This document shows positions 13,852 through 24,630 of a stretch of 64,000 nucleotides of DNA, piece by piece. Source of the DNA: Hymenoscyphus infarciens (taxonomy: Eukaryota; Ascomycota; Leotiomycetes; Helotiales; Helotiaceae). Position 1 is the stretch's first letter, and each line of letters starts with the position of its first letter. Position numbers and translations under genes: made by a program. A model generated the notes under the pieces. That model was not told the DNA's origin. It searched no databases and worked only from the letters and a program-made list of their open reading frames with translations. The stretch lies in assembly GCA_001414345.1 (NCBI GenBank), contig LLCB01000231.1:31933-95932 (forward strand), given 5' to 3'.

Positions 13852-16800
13852 AAGGAAAAATACTAAAATACTAAACTATATATAACTAGTATAGCTAAGC
13901 TAGTTAAGACAAGTTCTTTATTTAAAAAGATAAATATCTTTTAATCTTTATCTAGCTTTATATTAAAACTTCTACTACTTATATATAGATATTTTCTTAT
14001 TATTTAAAATACTTTTTATATATCTAAATCTATAACTTTTATTAAAAGACTAAAGACTATAAGTATAGACTAAGTTCTTATTACTATAATATATTACTAT
14101 TATAGTAAGCTTAGAATTATAAAACTAACTACTTTTAACTACTTAGTATTAAAGAGATAACTCTAGAAGATAATTAAACTAAAAACTTTTAATCTTTTAA
14201 AAAGTACTTTAACTTTAACTTAAGTTAGAAGAAAAATAAAAAAGCTTAGATAAAAACTTCTTTCTAAGCTTATATAAATATAATCTATTAAAACTTAATC
14301 TTTTTAAGCTTATAAGAGGAAAATAGTTTCTTATAAATACTACTCTTAGTATATATAGATATAGTATTAAAATATAAGCTTTAGTAGTTATAAGAGTAAA
14401 TAATTACTTATTTTTAAATTAACTTTTAGCTTTATAAATACTCTAACTAATAAGGTTATAAATTTAGAAACTATACTATATAGTCTTTATTTATAGTTAT
14501 ATTAAGAGTATTAAAAGTAAAGTAATATAGTTTATATAACTATATCTAAACTTAGATAGATATTATATTTATAACTATCTTTTTATTATTCTAGATCTTA
14601 GATAATAAGACTTAATTGATAATAGTAAGTAGTTAAAATATTTTAAAGTTCTTTTTAACTTAGTAAAGAATTAACTTACTTAGCTAGCTAAATACTTATC
14701 TACTTCTTAATTTAGTATAAAAATCTTACTTTCTTTAACTTCTAGCTAAAACTAAAAGCTTAATTTAAATTACTAGTTAAATATAACTTGAAAAGAATAT
14801 ATTATTTATTAATAAAAATAATAATTAAATAGTAGACTCTTAGCTAAGTTATTACTTTAATTTATAGTATTATCTTCTATTATTCTTATCTTTAATATTA
14901 GTCTAAAGCTTCTTTAAATTACTAGTATAGCTCTAATAGACTAGATAATAGACTAGATCTTAAACTCTTTTATTAGTAAGATAAGTATAAATACTTTATA
15001 TTTTAATATGAAATAATCTAATATAGTGTTCTTTATAATAAGTATCTATAAATTAGACTAGATTAGTAATAAAAGATTAGCTTTTATTATAGATAATACT
15101 AAGACTAGAGGTTTAAGAAGCTCTTAACTCTTAAAGTATTACTTTTTATTCTATAATATATTCTTAAAAGTAACTTTAAATAAACTTCTCTTTTATTAAG
15201 AATTAAATAATAAGATTACTTTAAATAAACAGCTTTTTATCTCTTACTTCTCTTTATATTAATATTTAATTATAAAGCTATAAGTAATAAAAGAGTATTT
15301 TATAAATAACTTAAATAAGAGATTTATTATTAATAGAAATAGCTTTTTTACTTTTCTAGTACTTTTTATTAAAAAGCTTAATAGTAATAAGCTTTAAATC
15401 TATATTAAGTATTAAGAGCTTAATAATTTTATTTAAAATAACTTTTATCTAATCTCTTATTTTAATAAACTTCTTTTAAGAATAAGAATAGCTAAGATCT
15501 TTACTAGGTTAGATATATAAGTTAGTTAGATAGATAATAAGCTTTTTAATATATATAAATAGACTTTAACTTAGATAAGATAACTATATTTAAGATTAGA
15601 TATAGTATATAGAATAATAAGCTTCTCTCTTTTAAACTCTATAATAGCTTTATTACTTATTAATATTATATAAATAACGTTTTAAATAACTATTTAAATA
15701 ACTTCTATATTACTTACTTAGATAATATATTAATTTCTTTAGATAATATAAAAAAATATAAGAAATAAGTTAAGAAAGTACTAAATTAGCTTTAAGAAGT
15801 AGAACTCTAGATAGATATTATTAAAGTTAAATACTAAAAATATATCTTAACTACTAAAGATCTTAAAGTTAATTTTAAAAAAGTAGAACTATTATAAAAC
15901 TAGGTTTAATCTACTATTATATTAAGTATAAAGTCTTATTAAAAGTTTTATAGAATTTTAGTAAAATTACTAAACTTTTAACTATAATAATATATCTTTT
16001 AAAACTATTTTAGTAAATATCTAAATATAAAAAAGCTTTTAAAAGATTAAAGACTTATTTACTTATAGTCTAATCTCTATATTACTTTAATCTTAATTAT
16101 AATATAAAACTAAAAATAGATTCTTTAAATAGAGTAATAGTAGATATATTCTTATAATAATATAATAGTTTTTAGTACTTTATAAAGTTTTACGCTTCTA
16201 TACTAGTTAGATATAAATTAAATTAAGAATTCTATAATAAAGAAGTATTTACTATTATAGAAGTATTTAGGAAATAGTAACTTAAATTTATATCTTATTA
16301 AAAGTATATTAATATTTATTTAGATTACTAATTATTAAAATACTTTATAATAACTAAGCTACTTATAGCTAAGTAAGTATAATAAAAAGAGTTTCTATTA
16401 GATTTTAATTTTTAAATCTAATTTATATCTAAGAAGAAAAATTAAAAAGTAGATATACTAATCTAATATAAAAAAGATATCTAAATATAAGATTAAGTTA
16501 AATTATATAACTACTTATATACTCTTTTAAGACTAACTAGACTAGACTTTTAAATTAAACTTTTTTACGAAAGTAAACTATATCTTTAATTATAATTTAA
16601 TTAGATATTATTCTAAAGATAAGTTTAAATATAAGAAAAAATAACTTATAATTATTTTTTAAAAAATATAATAAACTTATAAAAGAATACTCTCTTTTAC
16701 TAGATAATTTCTTCTTATATAAAAAATAGCTTTATATTTAAAGAAATACTAAACTTTATATAAAACTAATCTAAGAAGTCTATAACTAAGTATCTAGTAC

Positions 16801-17789
16801 TTATATAAGTATTAAAAAGATATACTAGTTATTAGTACTAGTCTATTATTAGATTAGAATAGGTTTAAACTATAGAGAGTATATAATAAGTCTATAAATA
16901 CTTTTATTTTTAATAAACTAAATAATAAAGATTATTTTATCTCTTACTAGTATTTAACTATTTTATATAATACTTATATATAGGTTTTAAATTATTTTTA
17001 AGAAATAAGTATAGATTTAATACTATTTTAGTATTTATTAACTATTTTTTTAAAAAAAAATTATACTCTATTATTCTATTATAAACTTTAAAAGACTAGT
17101 TAAACTTTTTATATAATAGATCTACTTTTTTAGTTACTACTCTAAACTAATTATCTTTAATAAAGAGTCTTAATTTATATTCGCTTTTTAGAATAGATAG
17201 ATAGATAGAGATTATAAACAAATATTTTAATTAGAAGACTAAGACCTTTTATAAGTTACTATTAAGATAACTAGAGTGAATTAATATTCTTAATAAATAG
17301 AATATAAAGAATTTATCTATTAGTAGAATCTTTTATTAACTTAAGTTTAGACTTAATCTAAGAATATTATAGAATTAAAATACCTTTAAAACTTCTATTT
17401 CTTAGAAACAACTTAACTATAATAAAGTAGTAAAAGTAGCTTAATATATATACTTAGCTTAGATTATAGCTAAATATAATATAAGTAAAGATTAGTAGAG
17501 AGTAGAAGAGAATATGAATTAGTACTAAAGAGCTTTTAACTAGAATAAAGTCTTTTCTAAAATAATACTTTTTAAAATAAATCGTCTTAGCTAAAAGCTT
17601 ACTAAATAGTAGATAAGACCTTTTAAGATTTTAGAATATATAAGATATTTTTATTAATTATAACTTTTAAAGAGTTATTAATTTATAATATTTTTATCTC
17701 TAATATACTATTAAAAGACTTAGATATCTCTTTACTAGAATAAGAAGTCTTAGAGCTATTATTAGATATTATTTAAAGTATATAAGATT
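13852..17789 (+). mobile_element. Gypsy-type LTR retrotransposon: RT, RNase H and integrase remnants
   Basis: Translating through stops on the plus strand gives the Gypsy polymerase order. At about 15708-15750 the RT catalytic box reads TYLDNILISLDNI (family form CYLDDILIFSDNI). Downstream comes a counterpart of the LGF.NFYRRFI segment near 15950. RNase H lies at about 16080-16380, with NKEVFTII and a Y-I-N-I-Y box like the family's DKELLAIV and VYTDH. The integrase zinc-binding start is near 16740-16850 and the core follows to about 17450. D-to-N and Q/W-to-stop changes fit RIP. The chromodomain-like tail continues after the solo LTR at 17795-18157. Orientation and order are well supported, whereas element borders are not known. 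Confidence 0.7.
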
Positions 17790-17794
17790 AAGAG

Positions 17795-18157
17795 TATAAT
17801 AGCCTATTATCTAGCTATTCTAGATAGCTAGGAGTATCTACTATATATAAGGTTTCAGCTATAGTTGTTTTAGCTATTGTTTTATATTATCTATTTTAGG
17901 AAGATTATATACGTCCGAGCTTTTAGACGTATCTCGTAGAGTTTAGGCTTTTATATTAGCCGACGTATATCGTTGTTTAGTTTCGAACTCTTTTATATTA
18001 TCTAAACCTCTTATATATAGTAGCCTACTCTTCTAGAGTTAGAAAAGGCTCGTTTAGCCTTTTCTTCTATATTAGAGCCTAGTATTTATATATATTATTC
18101 TATTAAACGTACTTCTATATTCCTCTTCTATAGTAATATATACTTCGTGCTATTATA
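17795..18157 (-). repeat. Solo LTR with target duplication
   Basis: This 363-bp LTR is in reverse orientation: it begins TATAATAGCACGAAG at 18157 and ends at 17795. It is flanked by AAGAG at 17790-17794 and 18158-18162. It keeps more G and C than its host, including a GCCGACGTATATCG segment shared with the LTRs at 43066 and 47205. With no internal region and an intact target duplication, it is best explained by recombination between the two LTRs of one insertion. It splits the 3' end of the Gypsy polymerase frame from its chromodomain. Confidence 0.85.
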
Positions 18158-18162
18158 AAGAG

Positions 18163-18340
18163 ATATAAGAACTACTTAGTAGTAGACTTTATAAAAATAA
18201 CTATAATACTAAGTAAAATAGATTAGAGTTAATTTAAACTTTATATAATAGTCTATAAATAATTTTTAAGATTTACTATATTATTTAAAAGACTTTTATA
18301 TTAATTATTTAGATAAACTAATATTATTTTAACTTGTCTC
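18163..18340 (+). mobile_element. Chromodomain-like 3' end of the Gypsy element
   Basis: Right after the solo LTR, the plus strand reads NYLVVDFIKITIILSKID and then a K-L-Y segment. This matches the spacing of a chromodomain (YLVKWKGY..TEWEP) with RIP-type losses of tryptophan and glutamate. It would make the host a chromovirus. Support comes only from reading through stops. Confidence 0.4.
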
Positions 18341-20545
18341 TAAATAGATTAATATATAGAAATTAGATAAAAATTAGTTAAAAAGAATAAAAAGTTAGTT
18401 TTAAATAACTCTAGTAATATTTTTTAATTCTAGTTACTTTTAATAAAGAACTTATAATATAAACCTAATATAAAATACTAACTAGTAAGAATATTTAAAG
18501 TTAATAAAATAAAGAACTAGAACTAAGTTACTACTAGAATAAAGTCTATTAAAACTCTTCTCTAAGCTAGAGCCTCTCTACTCTCTCTACTCTCTAACTT
18601 CTTCTTCTTCTCTCTTTTAAGGCTATATAAAGCTTAAATCGGCTTATTCTCCTCTTTCTTATAAGAACGCTTCTTATCTTAGTAGCTACTTATAATAGAC
18701 TTAGTAAGAGACGCTTATAAACTCTTTAAATAAGTCTTAAAAGAATTCTAAACCTAGGTTTAGACAAAGGTTCTACTAACTATAATACTATATAAAAACT
18801 ATTCAAGTATTAGTCTAGACTCTAAGTAAAACCTTATTAACTAAGAAAGAGATTACTTATAATAATCTTAGTATAAAGCGTCTAAGTCTCTTCTAAGAGA
18901 GTAAACTATATCTTTAATATAGTTTTTAAAACCTTGATACTAGTAATAACTAATAACTAGTTAATAGCTTTAATAACCTTCTTAATCTCTCTCTTCTCTT
19001 CTACTAGTTATAAAGTAGTAAACTTCTTCTTAATAAACTAGAGTAACTAATTAAGTTATAATAGATTTAAGATATATTTAAGATTAAATAAGAATATATA
19101 TAGTATTCTAACTAATATAGTACTTATACTTCTTTAAGATAGCTTTTTAAAAGATATACTAGTAATTTCTATCTTAATATTTTACTTAAAAGTACTAAAC
19201 GTAGTAGACTTAGTAGATAACTCAAAGAGTATTAGTAGAAGTTAAAAGAGATATTTTACTATATATAATAACTTTTCTCTAATATAGTCTTAGTAAAGTA
19301 AAATAACTAAGCTATTAAATTTAGTAATATAATAGAGTATAGTTATTAGTTTTTAGTATTAGTAGAGATATATAAGTCTATTTAATATTTAGAAAAATAG
19401 ATATAATAAAACTATCTATTTAACTAAGTTAACTAGGTTTAAAAGTTAGTATATAAAAGAAAGAAAAAATATCTAGCTTATTTACTTAGAGGTAAACTTA
19501 TTACTAATAGTAAAGATATATAATAAAAAGTTGAATTTTATATTCTAAGTTAAGTAAAAGACTTTTATTTAGTAGTTGATTTACTCTTCTTTTATATACT
19601 ATTCTTACTTATTACTATAGTTAATATAAATTATATAATTATAAAGAAACTTCTAAGCTACTTAGTTATTTTTAAAGATTCTTCTTTAATTATAACTACT
19701 TTATTTAATAGTACTTATTCTATTAAAATATTATCTAGACTTTATTTCTTATATACTAATATATAATTTATAATAATAGACTATAAATAGTTATATATAA
19801 TAAGATAATCTTTTATTAAAGAATCTTCTTATTTCTAAAGATATCTTAAAACTATTACTTGTTTTTTTTTAAAATACTAAGTTTTATAATAATCCTATAC
19901 TATAATAGCTATAAGACTAATAGAGGAAGTATAGAAACTAGTATAGAGACTACTAACTTTAAAATATAACTAGCTTTTTAGTAGATTTATAAAAAACTAG
20001 TAATACTACTTTTTAAATATTCTCTTATAATACTAACTTTTATTAAATTAAATATATATTATATTCTTTAATTAGTTTAACTTTTAAACTTAAATTTGTT
20101 ATTATAGGTATAAATTCTTTTAACTTTCTAAAAAGTAATAATAAGTTTTCTTCTTTAAATAATAAGAATCATAGCTACTTATAAGACTATAACTTAAACT
20201 ATAATTCTAATATTTCTATAAACTTAAAAAATAGTAAAGATAATACTTCTAATAATAAGAGTTCTCTAGATTTAAAGATGATTTTACTATTCTTATAACT
20301 CTCTTTTAATTCTTTACTATCTTATATTCTAGTTAGACTAAAAGTAAGAGTTAATATTAGAGAACTTTATAACTATTATTAAACTATAGAAGAAGTTATA
20401 AAAAGAACTAGAATTTCTTACTTGTCTATTTTTAAGCTATAAAAGAAAGTTTTAGAAAAAGAGTCGGTTTCTAGAAAGAAGATAAAGACTTAGTAAATAG
20501 ATAATAAACTCTACTTAGAAGAGTTATAAGTTAATAAGAAAGTAC
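18341..20545. other. AT-rich RIP-degraded sequence, unassigned
   Basis: No gene. Between about 18500 and 19000 the minus strand has a longer readable stretch, rich in glutamate, lysine and leucine, interrupted by TAG/TAA at positions that could be CAG/TGG-derived. I could not name a family. The block ends abruptly at about 20545, where base composition returns to normal. Confidence 0.5.
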
Positions 20546-20647
20546 AAGTGACCTTCTTCTTTCTCTGATTCCTGCTGCCTCTTTCTAGAAGAGTCTTATA
20601 TTTTCAACCTCTCTATACGACAGGTGCTAATGTTTTCAAAAAGCTAG

Positions 20648-21222
20648 GTTCCCGCTGAGAGTACCAGAGCCTATGGAAAAGAACTACACATGAGCACCAA
20701 TTGTCTAGGGCTTTTCTTCCTAATCAAACTTCTACCTCCCACTATTATCAAAACAGCAAAATCCTCGCCTGAAGCCAGTAAGCGGGTAATCTTCACATAC
20801 TCCGGAATCATTGAAACCAATGCGTCACCAGGTGGTATTGAGCTCTCAGAACTGGCAACAGGTTCGAAAGACAAAGTACGAAACTACGCCAGCCTCCAAA
20901 GCCGGAAATTGGTTTCTAGCTTCGGAATTCGATAAACGAACACGCAAAGACAATGTAGTATGCATTACGCAAACCCCAGGGACTTTGAGAACAGATGGCT
21001 GGAATAAAGTACCTTTGATGAAAGTTTTGTGCTCACCGTTTATGTATGAGCCCAAGTTTGGCGCTTATACCAGAGTGTGGGCTGGACTGAGTCGAGAGGT
21101 GAAAGTAGAAGAGGGGGGGGAGTTTTGGTATACTATAAGGGAGATGGCACCCGAGTCCAAAGAAGGATATTCTTAAGAGTTTAAAGACTAAAAAGAGAGA
21201 GAGGCGTAGAGCTTACTTTTAA
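20648..21222 (+). pseudogene. Short-chain dehydrogenase/reductase pseudogene, 5'-truncated and frameshifted
   Basis: The readable protein starts after an in-frame TAG at 20645 with a segment like the YELHF.TNCLGPFLL helix of retinol-dehydrogenase-like SDRs. It continues through V-I-F-T-Y-S-G-I, then R-N-Y-A-S and S-K-A-G-N-W, the catalytic YxxxK region. One extra C within 20893-20897 shifts the frame inside that motif, so Y and K lie in different frames. Then come PGTLRTDGWN and SPFMYEPKFGAY, typical of the C-terminal half. A second frameshift follows in the G-run at 21110-21120; the tail H-P-S-P-K-K-D-I-L is in a third frame, preceded by TAA where the family has tryptophan. The N-terminal Rossmann glycine motif is absent; the AT-rich block begins about 100 bp upstream. 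It cannot make a working enzyme. Confidence 0.8.
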
Positions 21223-21745
21223 GTTTTAGGATTAGTATAAGAAGGAAACTAAGGATTATATCTGAAATTGAAGTTGAGAAGAATAGTAACCTCGTCATTT
21301 TGTAAGGGCTAGTGTGGATGCTAATTTTTTTTAGGCCTAAAATTGATATTAGTCGGAGTTCGCTTATTACAAGTGACCGTTTGTTGTATAGCTAAATTGG
21401 CTATTTCAAGCAAGTCCTGATGGTCAGGGGGTATAACCGAAGAGTTTAAAGGCGGAAAGCAGCTTTTTTGGCTACGGGTAATCACTCTCAAAAAGAGAGA
21501 GAGAGAGAGAGAGACCCCCACACAAATTTGGAGCCATTATTGACTCCTTTGTACAACATGCTTTGACATGTTTACCTTCATCTTCGTAAGCTATTCTAAA
21601 CGGGCAATTGAACTCCGTTCGGTGCTCACGACTCTGGCCCACCCCGATGAGCGGCTGGCAACTCCACAACGTGAACTGATAAATAGTTTTCCAGTCTCCC
21701 ATTTCTCGTATCACTATCCAACATCACAGCTTCTATCTGATTATT
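21223..21745. other. Intergenic, with a short (GA)n microsatellite
   Basis: No gene supported. A (AG)n run lies at about 21492-21513. The remainder is ordinary intergenic sequence between two decayed genes. Confidence 0.5.
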
Positions 21746-22408
21746 ATGGCAACACCAACCCCCACCCCCACTCCGAGTTTTGTACTCCAACACACATCAA
21801 CGGGAGCTCCCTACATTGAGTTGAAAACTCGTTCACAAGTTCCTATCTTTCTCACCGAGATGAGAATGAGCGATGCGGAACCACATCAGAAAACAATGTC
21901 AATAGAATCTCTAAATAACTCCCTCATTTCGCCCCCGAAACCCTACACCCTCGCCCACTCTAAATGGTAGATCGAGCAGCAAACCACTGGCAAAGCGGAT
22001 TTACCACTCACTGTTTTGCGTACAGACGACCCAGAGAGTGGGGAGATGATAGGAGCAGTGAGTTTGGGCCCACGAGAAAAACCATCACAATCCGAATTGG
22101 GGGAGCAGAAGGTCGATGCTGAGGTCAAGGTGGTAAGGGATGTCGATTTGGGATATTACCGTCATCCGGATTGGAGGGGGAAAGGCATTATCAAGCCCGC
22201 AGTGCAGGCGCTCATTGATTGGGGGCGGGCAGAAGAGGGTGTTCAGACTGTGTTTGTGAGAGTCGCAGAAGACAACGTTGCTAGTAGAACTATTATTTCT
22301 AGCTTTGATAGCTTTGTGAGAATTAATGGCGATGAGGACTTTCAGGAGTGGCCTGAGAAGAAGGGAGGTGGGAGGAAGAAAGTTCTCGTTTTTGAGTGGA
22401 GGCTTTGA
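21746..22408 (+). pseudogene. GNAT-type N-acetyltransferase with one in-frame stop
   Basis: A single frame runs from ATG 21746 to TGA 22408, about 220 codons, broken only by TAG at 21968-21970. The first part has FLTEMRMSDAEPH and SPPKPYTLAHSKW; after the stop come IEQQ, then TDDPESGEMIGAVSL and LGYYRHPDWRGKGI. Last come WGR.EEGVQTVFVRVAEDN and a VLVFEW end. This is the layout of fungal RimJ/RimL-like acetyltransferases, including the acetyl-CoA binding R-G-K-G loop near codon 150. The stop lies where relatives have a second tryptophan (W-W-I-E-Q-Q), so TGG to TAG, a G-to-A change, is the likely cause. No splice signal removes it. It is either a recent pseudogene or a read-through or sequencing case; the rest is intact. 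Confidence 0.75.
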
Positions 22409-22625
22409 AGGATGTAAGGATATATTCTTTCGAAATGGGCGGAAATATCGTTTGACCTCGAATGTATCTTTCTATGACAGACGGTACTAATAGTACGAAA
22501 AGGAAAAGCTAGGGTTGTAATTGGCTTGGAAACGTACGCAGCAAGTCATAGATAATAAGAACCATGAATAAGGGAGGTCATCATTAACTTTGCCGTTACA
22601 TACCAACGCTGTTGAGACTACGCAC
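22409..22625. other. Intergenic
   Basis: No open frame or recognisable element lies between the acetyltransferase and the relic on the other strand. Confidence 0.4.
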
Positions 22626-23182
22626 TCAAGCTATTCCCAAATGATTTGTGTCAACGAGTTGCATAAGAGAACCATAGATTCGTTGATCAGCACCCCCTTT
22701 GAACGGTGCGAGGGTCTTATCTCTATCACCATACAAACTGCCGTACTTGTCACTGATATACGCATATGCAAACAGACGAAGTTTTAGGTTCTCCTCCAAC
22801 TCCTTATAAGCCAACTGAGCCTCCTCCGATGTGTCCGTGTCGGAATAGTCCAGAGAGTAAGGCCATACTTTGGGTTCTACAACCAGCTTGCGTAATCTTG
22901 TAAAATGGACTCAAACAAATGACCCCAAGTTGGCCCCTCAGCATCATACTCAAAATTTGACTTGAGTTGAATATTTTAACTAATGTATTGAGATGTTTAA
23001 GAAGAAATTTGTTCAGTTCTTCCGCGATGACAATGTTTTCTAGATAGAAGGTCTGCTTGCATCGAATGTGCTGATCCACCCATGGGGCCATCGAGATGAG
23101 CGAATATAGTGAGTGTTTTTACTGAAGCCAGGTGGTTAAAAAAAGAACTGGTCCAGGTGTTGCACGAAGTCACTTCTAACAC
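22626..23182 (-). pseudogene. BTB/POZ-like gene relic, frameshifted
   Basis: On the minus strand three frames join into a coherent protein. The first piece (near 23130-23010) reads VKTLTIF and then H-S-M-Q-A-D-L-L-S-R-K, resembling the strand and HxxLLC helix that open fungal BTB domains. A middle piece (near 22950-22890) reads EYDAEGPTWGHLFESILQDY, then A-S-W-L. The last piece (22870-22626) reads VWPYSLDYSDTDTSEEAQ, then a leucine-rich segment and FAYAYISDKYGSL, like the family's FADKYGI segment. It ends in TGA. At least two frameshifts and a TGA (possibly CGA to TGA) separate the pieces. The protein-like character is clear, but the BTB name is a judgement from segment order only. Confidence 0.45.
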
Positions 23183-23661
23183 TCTAGGAAGGAGTAAACT
23201 AGCATCTTGCGCATCTACACATATTTTTGTTATATTTTTACGACTTGTTGTTATCGATCTATCAGGGAGGGTCGCTAAATTATGCTGCCACTTTTTTCGT
23301 CCACCGCGACCTTCAGAATTCTCGCATCACAGACATGGTTAAGACTTGACTCGGAAGAATCCTCTTTTCTCACAGAGCCCAAAGCCTTTCTCAACAAAAA
23401 GAGTTCAGCAAAAGAGAGAAAAAATCAAACCCATCACACACCCCAAGACTCAACCAATCAAGGCTACACACATATAGATAAAACTCATCGTTCAACTTTA
23501 CGTACTTTTACCCTTATACCATCGCTATCATCACCTCATCACCTCATCAAAGCATCTTCCATATTCCCACCGTAATCCCCACACCCTTTCATTCAAATGC
23601 CATACCAACCCACAACCCAAACTCCCTCACCCACCAATCTCACACAAAAATGGTGTGAAAT
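23183..23661. other. Intergenic, 3' flank of het-C
   Basis: A/C-rich on the plus strand. It probably contains the 3' untranslated region of het-C on the minus strand. No gene recognised. Confidence 0.4.
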
Positions 23662-24630
23662 CTAGTTGAACCATCCACCACCTCCCTCACGCCCTCCACG
23701 TCGATCATCGTCATCTTTCTTGCCCAAGAATCCACCGACGAGGTTGGAAATTCCTTCGGCAATTGGGTTCTCGTCCTCATCACGACGCTCTCGGGAACTA
23801 CGGCGTTCTTGTCCGTAACCTCCCTCTTGACGACCTCCTCCGTATCCCTGTTGTTGCTCCCCTCCACCATAGCTGCCTTCTTGACGACCTCCTCCGTATC
23901 CTTGTTGTTGCTCCCCTCCACCATATCTTTGCTCTCCTCCCCCATAGCTGTTTTCTTGACGACCTCCCCCATAACCTTGTTCTTCTTCTCTTCGGCCACC
24001 TCCTCCATATCCACCAAACCCTTCTTGGCGTTCATTGCTACCTCGTCGTCCACCGCTACCTCTACGTCCTCCACCATAGTTTTGTGATGGATCACCATAA
24101 GTTTGAGTCTCTTGTCTCTGCTCATATCCTCCACCATAGCTGCTTTGTTGAGGCTCGCCATAGGTTTGAGTCTCTTGTCTCTGCTCATATCCGCCCCCGT
24201 GATGGCTTGGACGAGTTTCAGTTCGCTGTTGATATCCTGAACCGCTATTGTCGGACTGATTGTAACTCGAGTATTCCTCTTTGCGAGATCCGTCTTGATA
24301 TTGAGTTTCCGAATATTGATTTTGGCCGTATTGTCCTCCAGAGTGAGAAACCTGGGTGACCTTTTGTTGATAACCTCCTTGGGAATCATAGCCAGAAGAT
24401 CCATACGTAGTTTTCTCTCCATCATCACCTAGAACATCTCCTAGAACTCCTCCAGCAAGAGCACCGACAATTCCTCCAATGGCTCCCCCACCAGCTGCTT
24501 CTCCAGCAAACTTTCCGAATTGATCGTTGCGACCTCCGCCTCCGCTTGACTTTCCACCGGAAACAGCTGAAGCGATGCCTCCGAGAATGTTACCGGCAGG
24601 TCCACCTGAACCACCACCCGTCTTTGCCAT
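23662..24630 (-). repeat. Glycine/glutamine/tyrosine-rich repeats coding the HET-C tail
   Basis: Within exon 7 of het-C the DNA repeats units encoding QQQGYGGGRQEGSYGGGE and GGGYEQRQETQTYGE. Two QQQGYGGGRQE copies lie near 23830-23920 and two YEQRQETQTYG copies near 24100-24200. Such coding repeats are prone to length change. Confidence 0.8.

Noticed and set aside
1..20545. Centromeric AT-rich core
   Set aside because: Individual retroelements with target duplications explain the block, and it is bounded by ordinary genes. Composition alone does not show a centromere.
23763..24359. Plus-strand frame of 198 codons opposite the het-C tail
   Set aside because: It is the antisense of the glycine-rich repeats; its leucine/histidine-rich content comes from the repeat composition.
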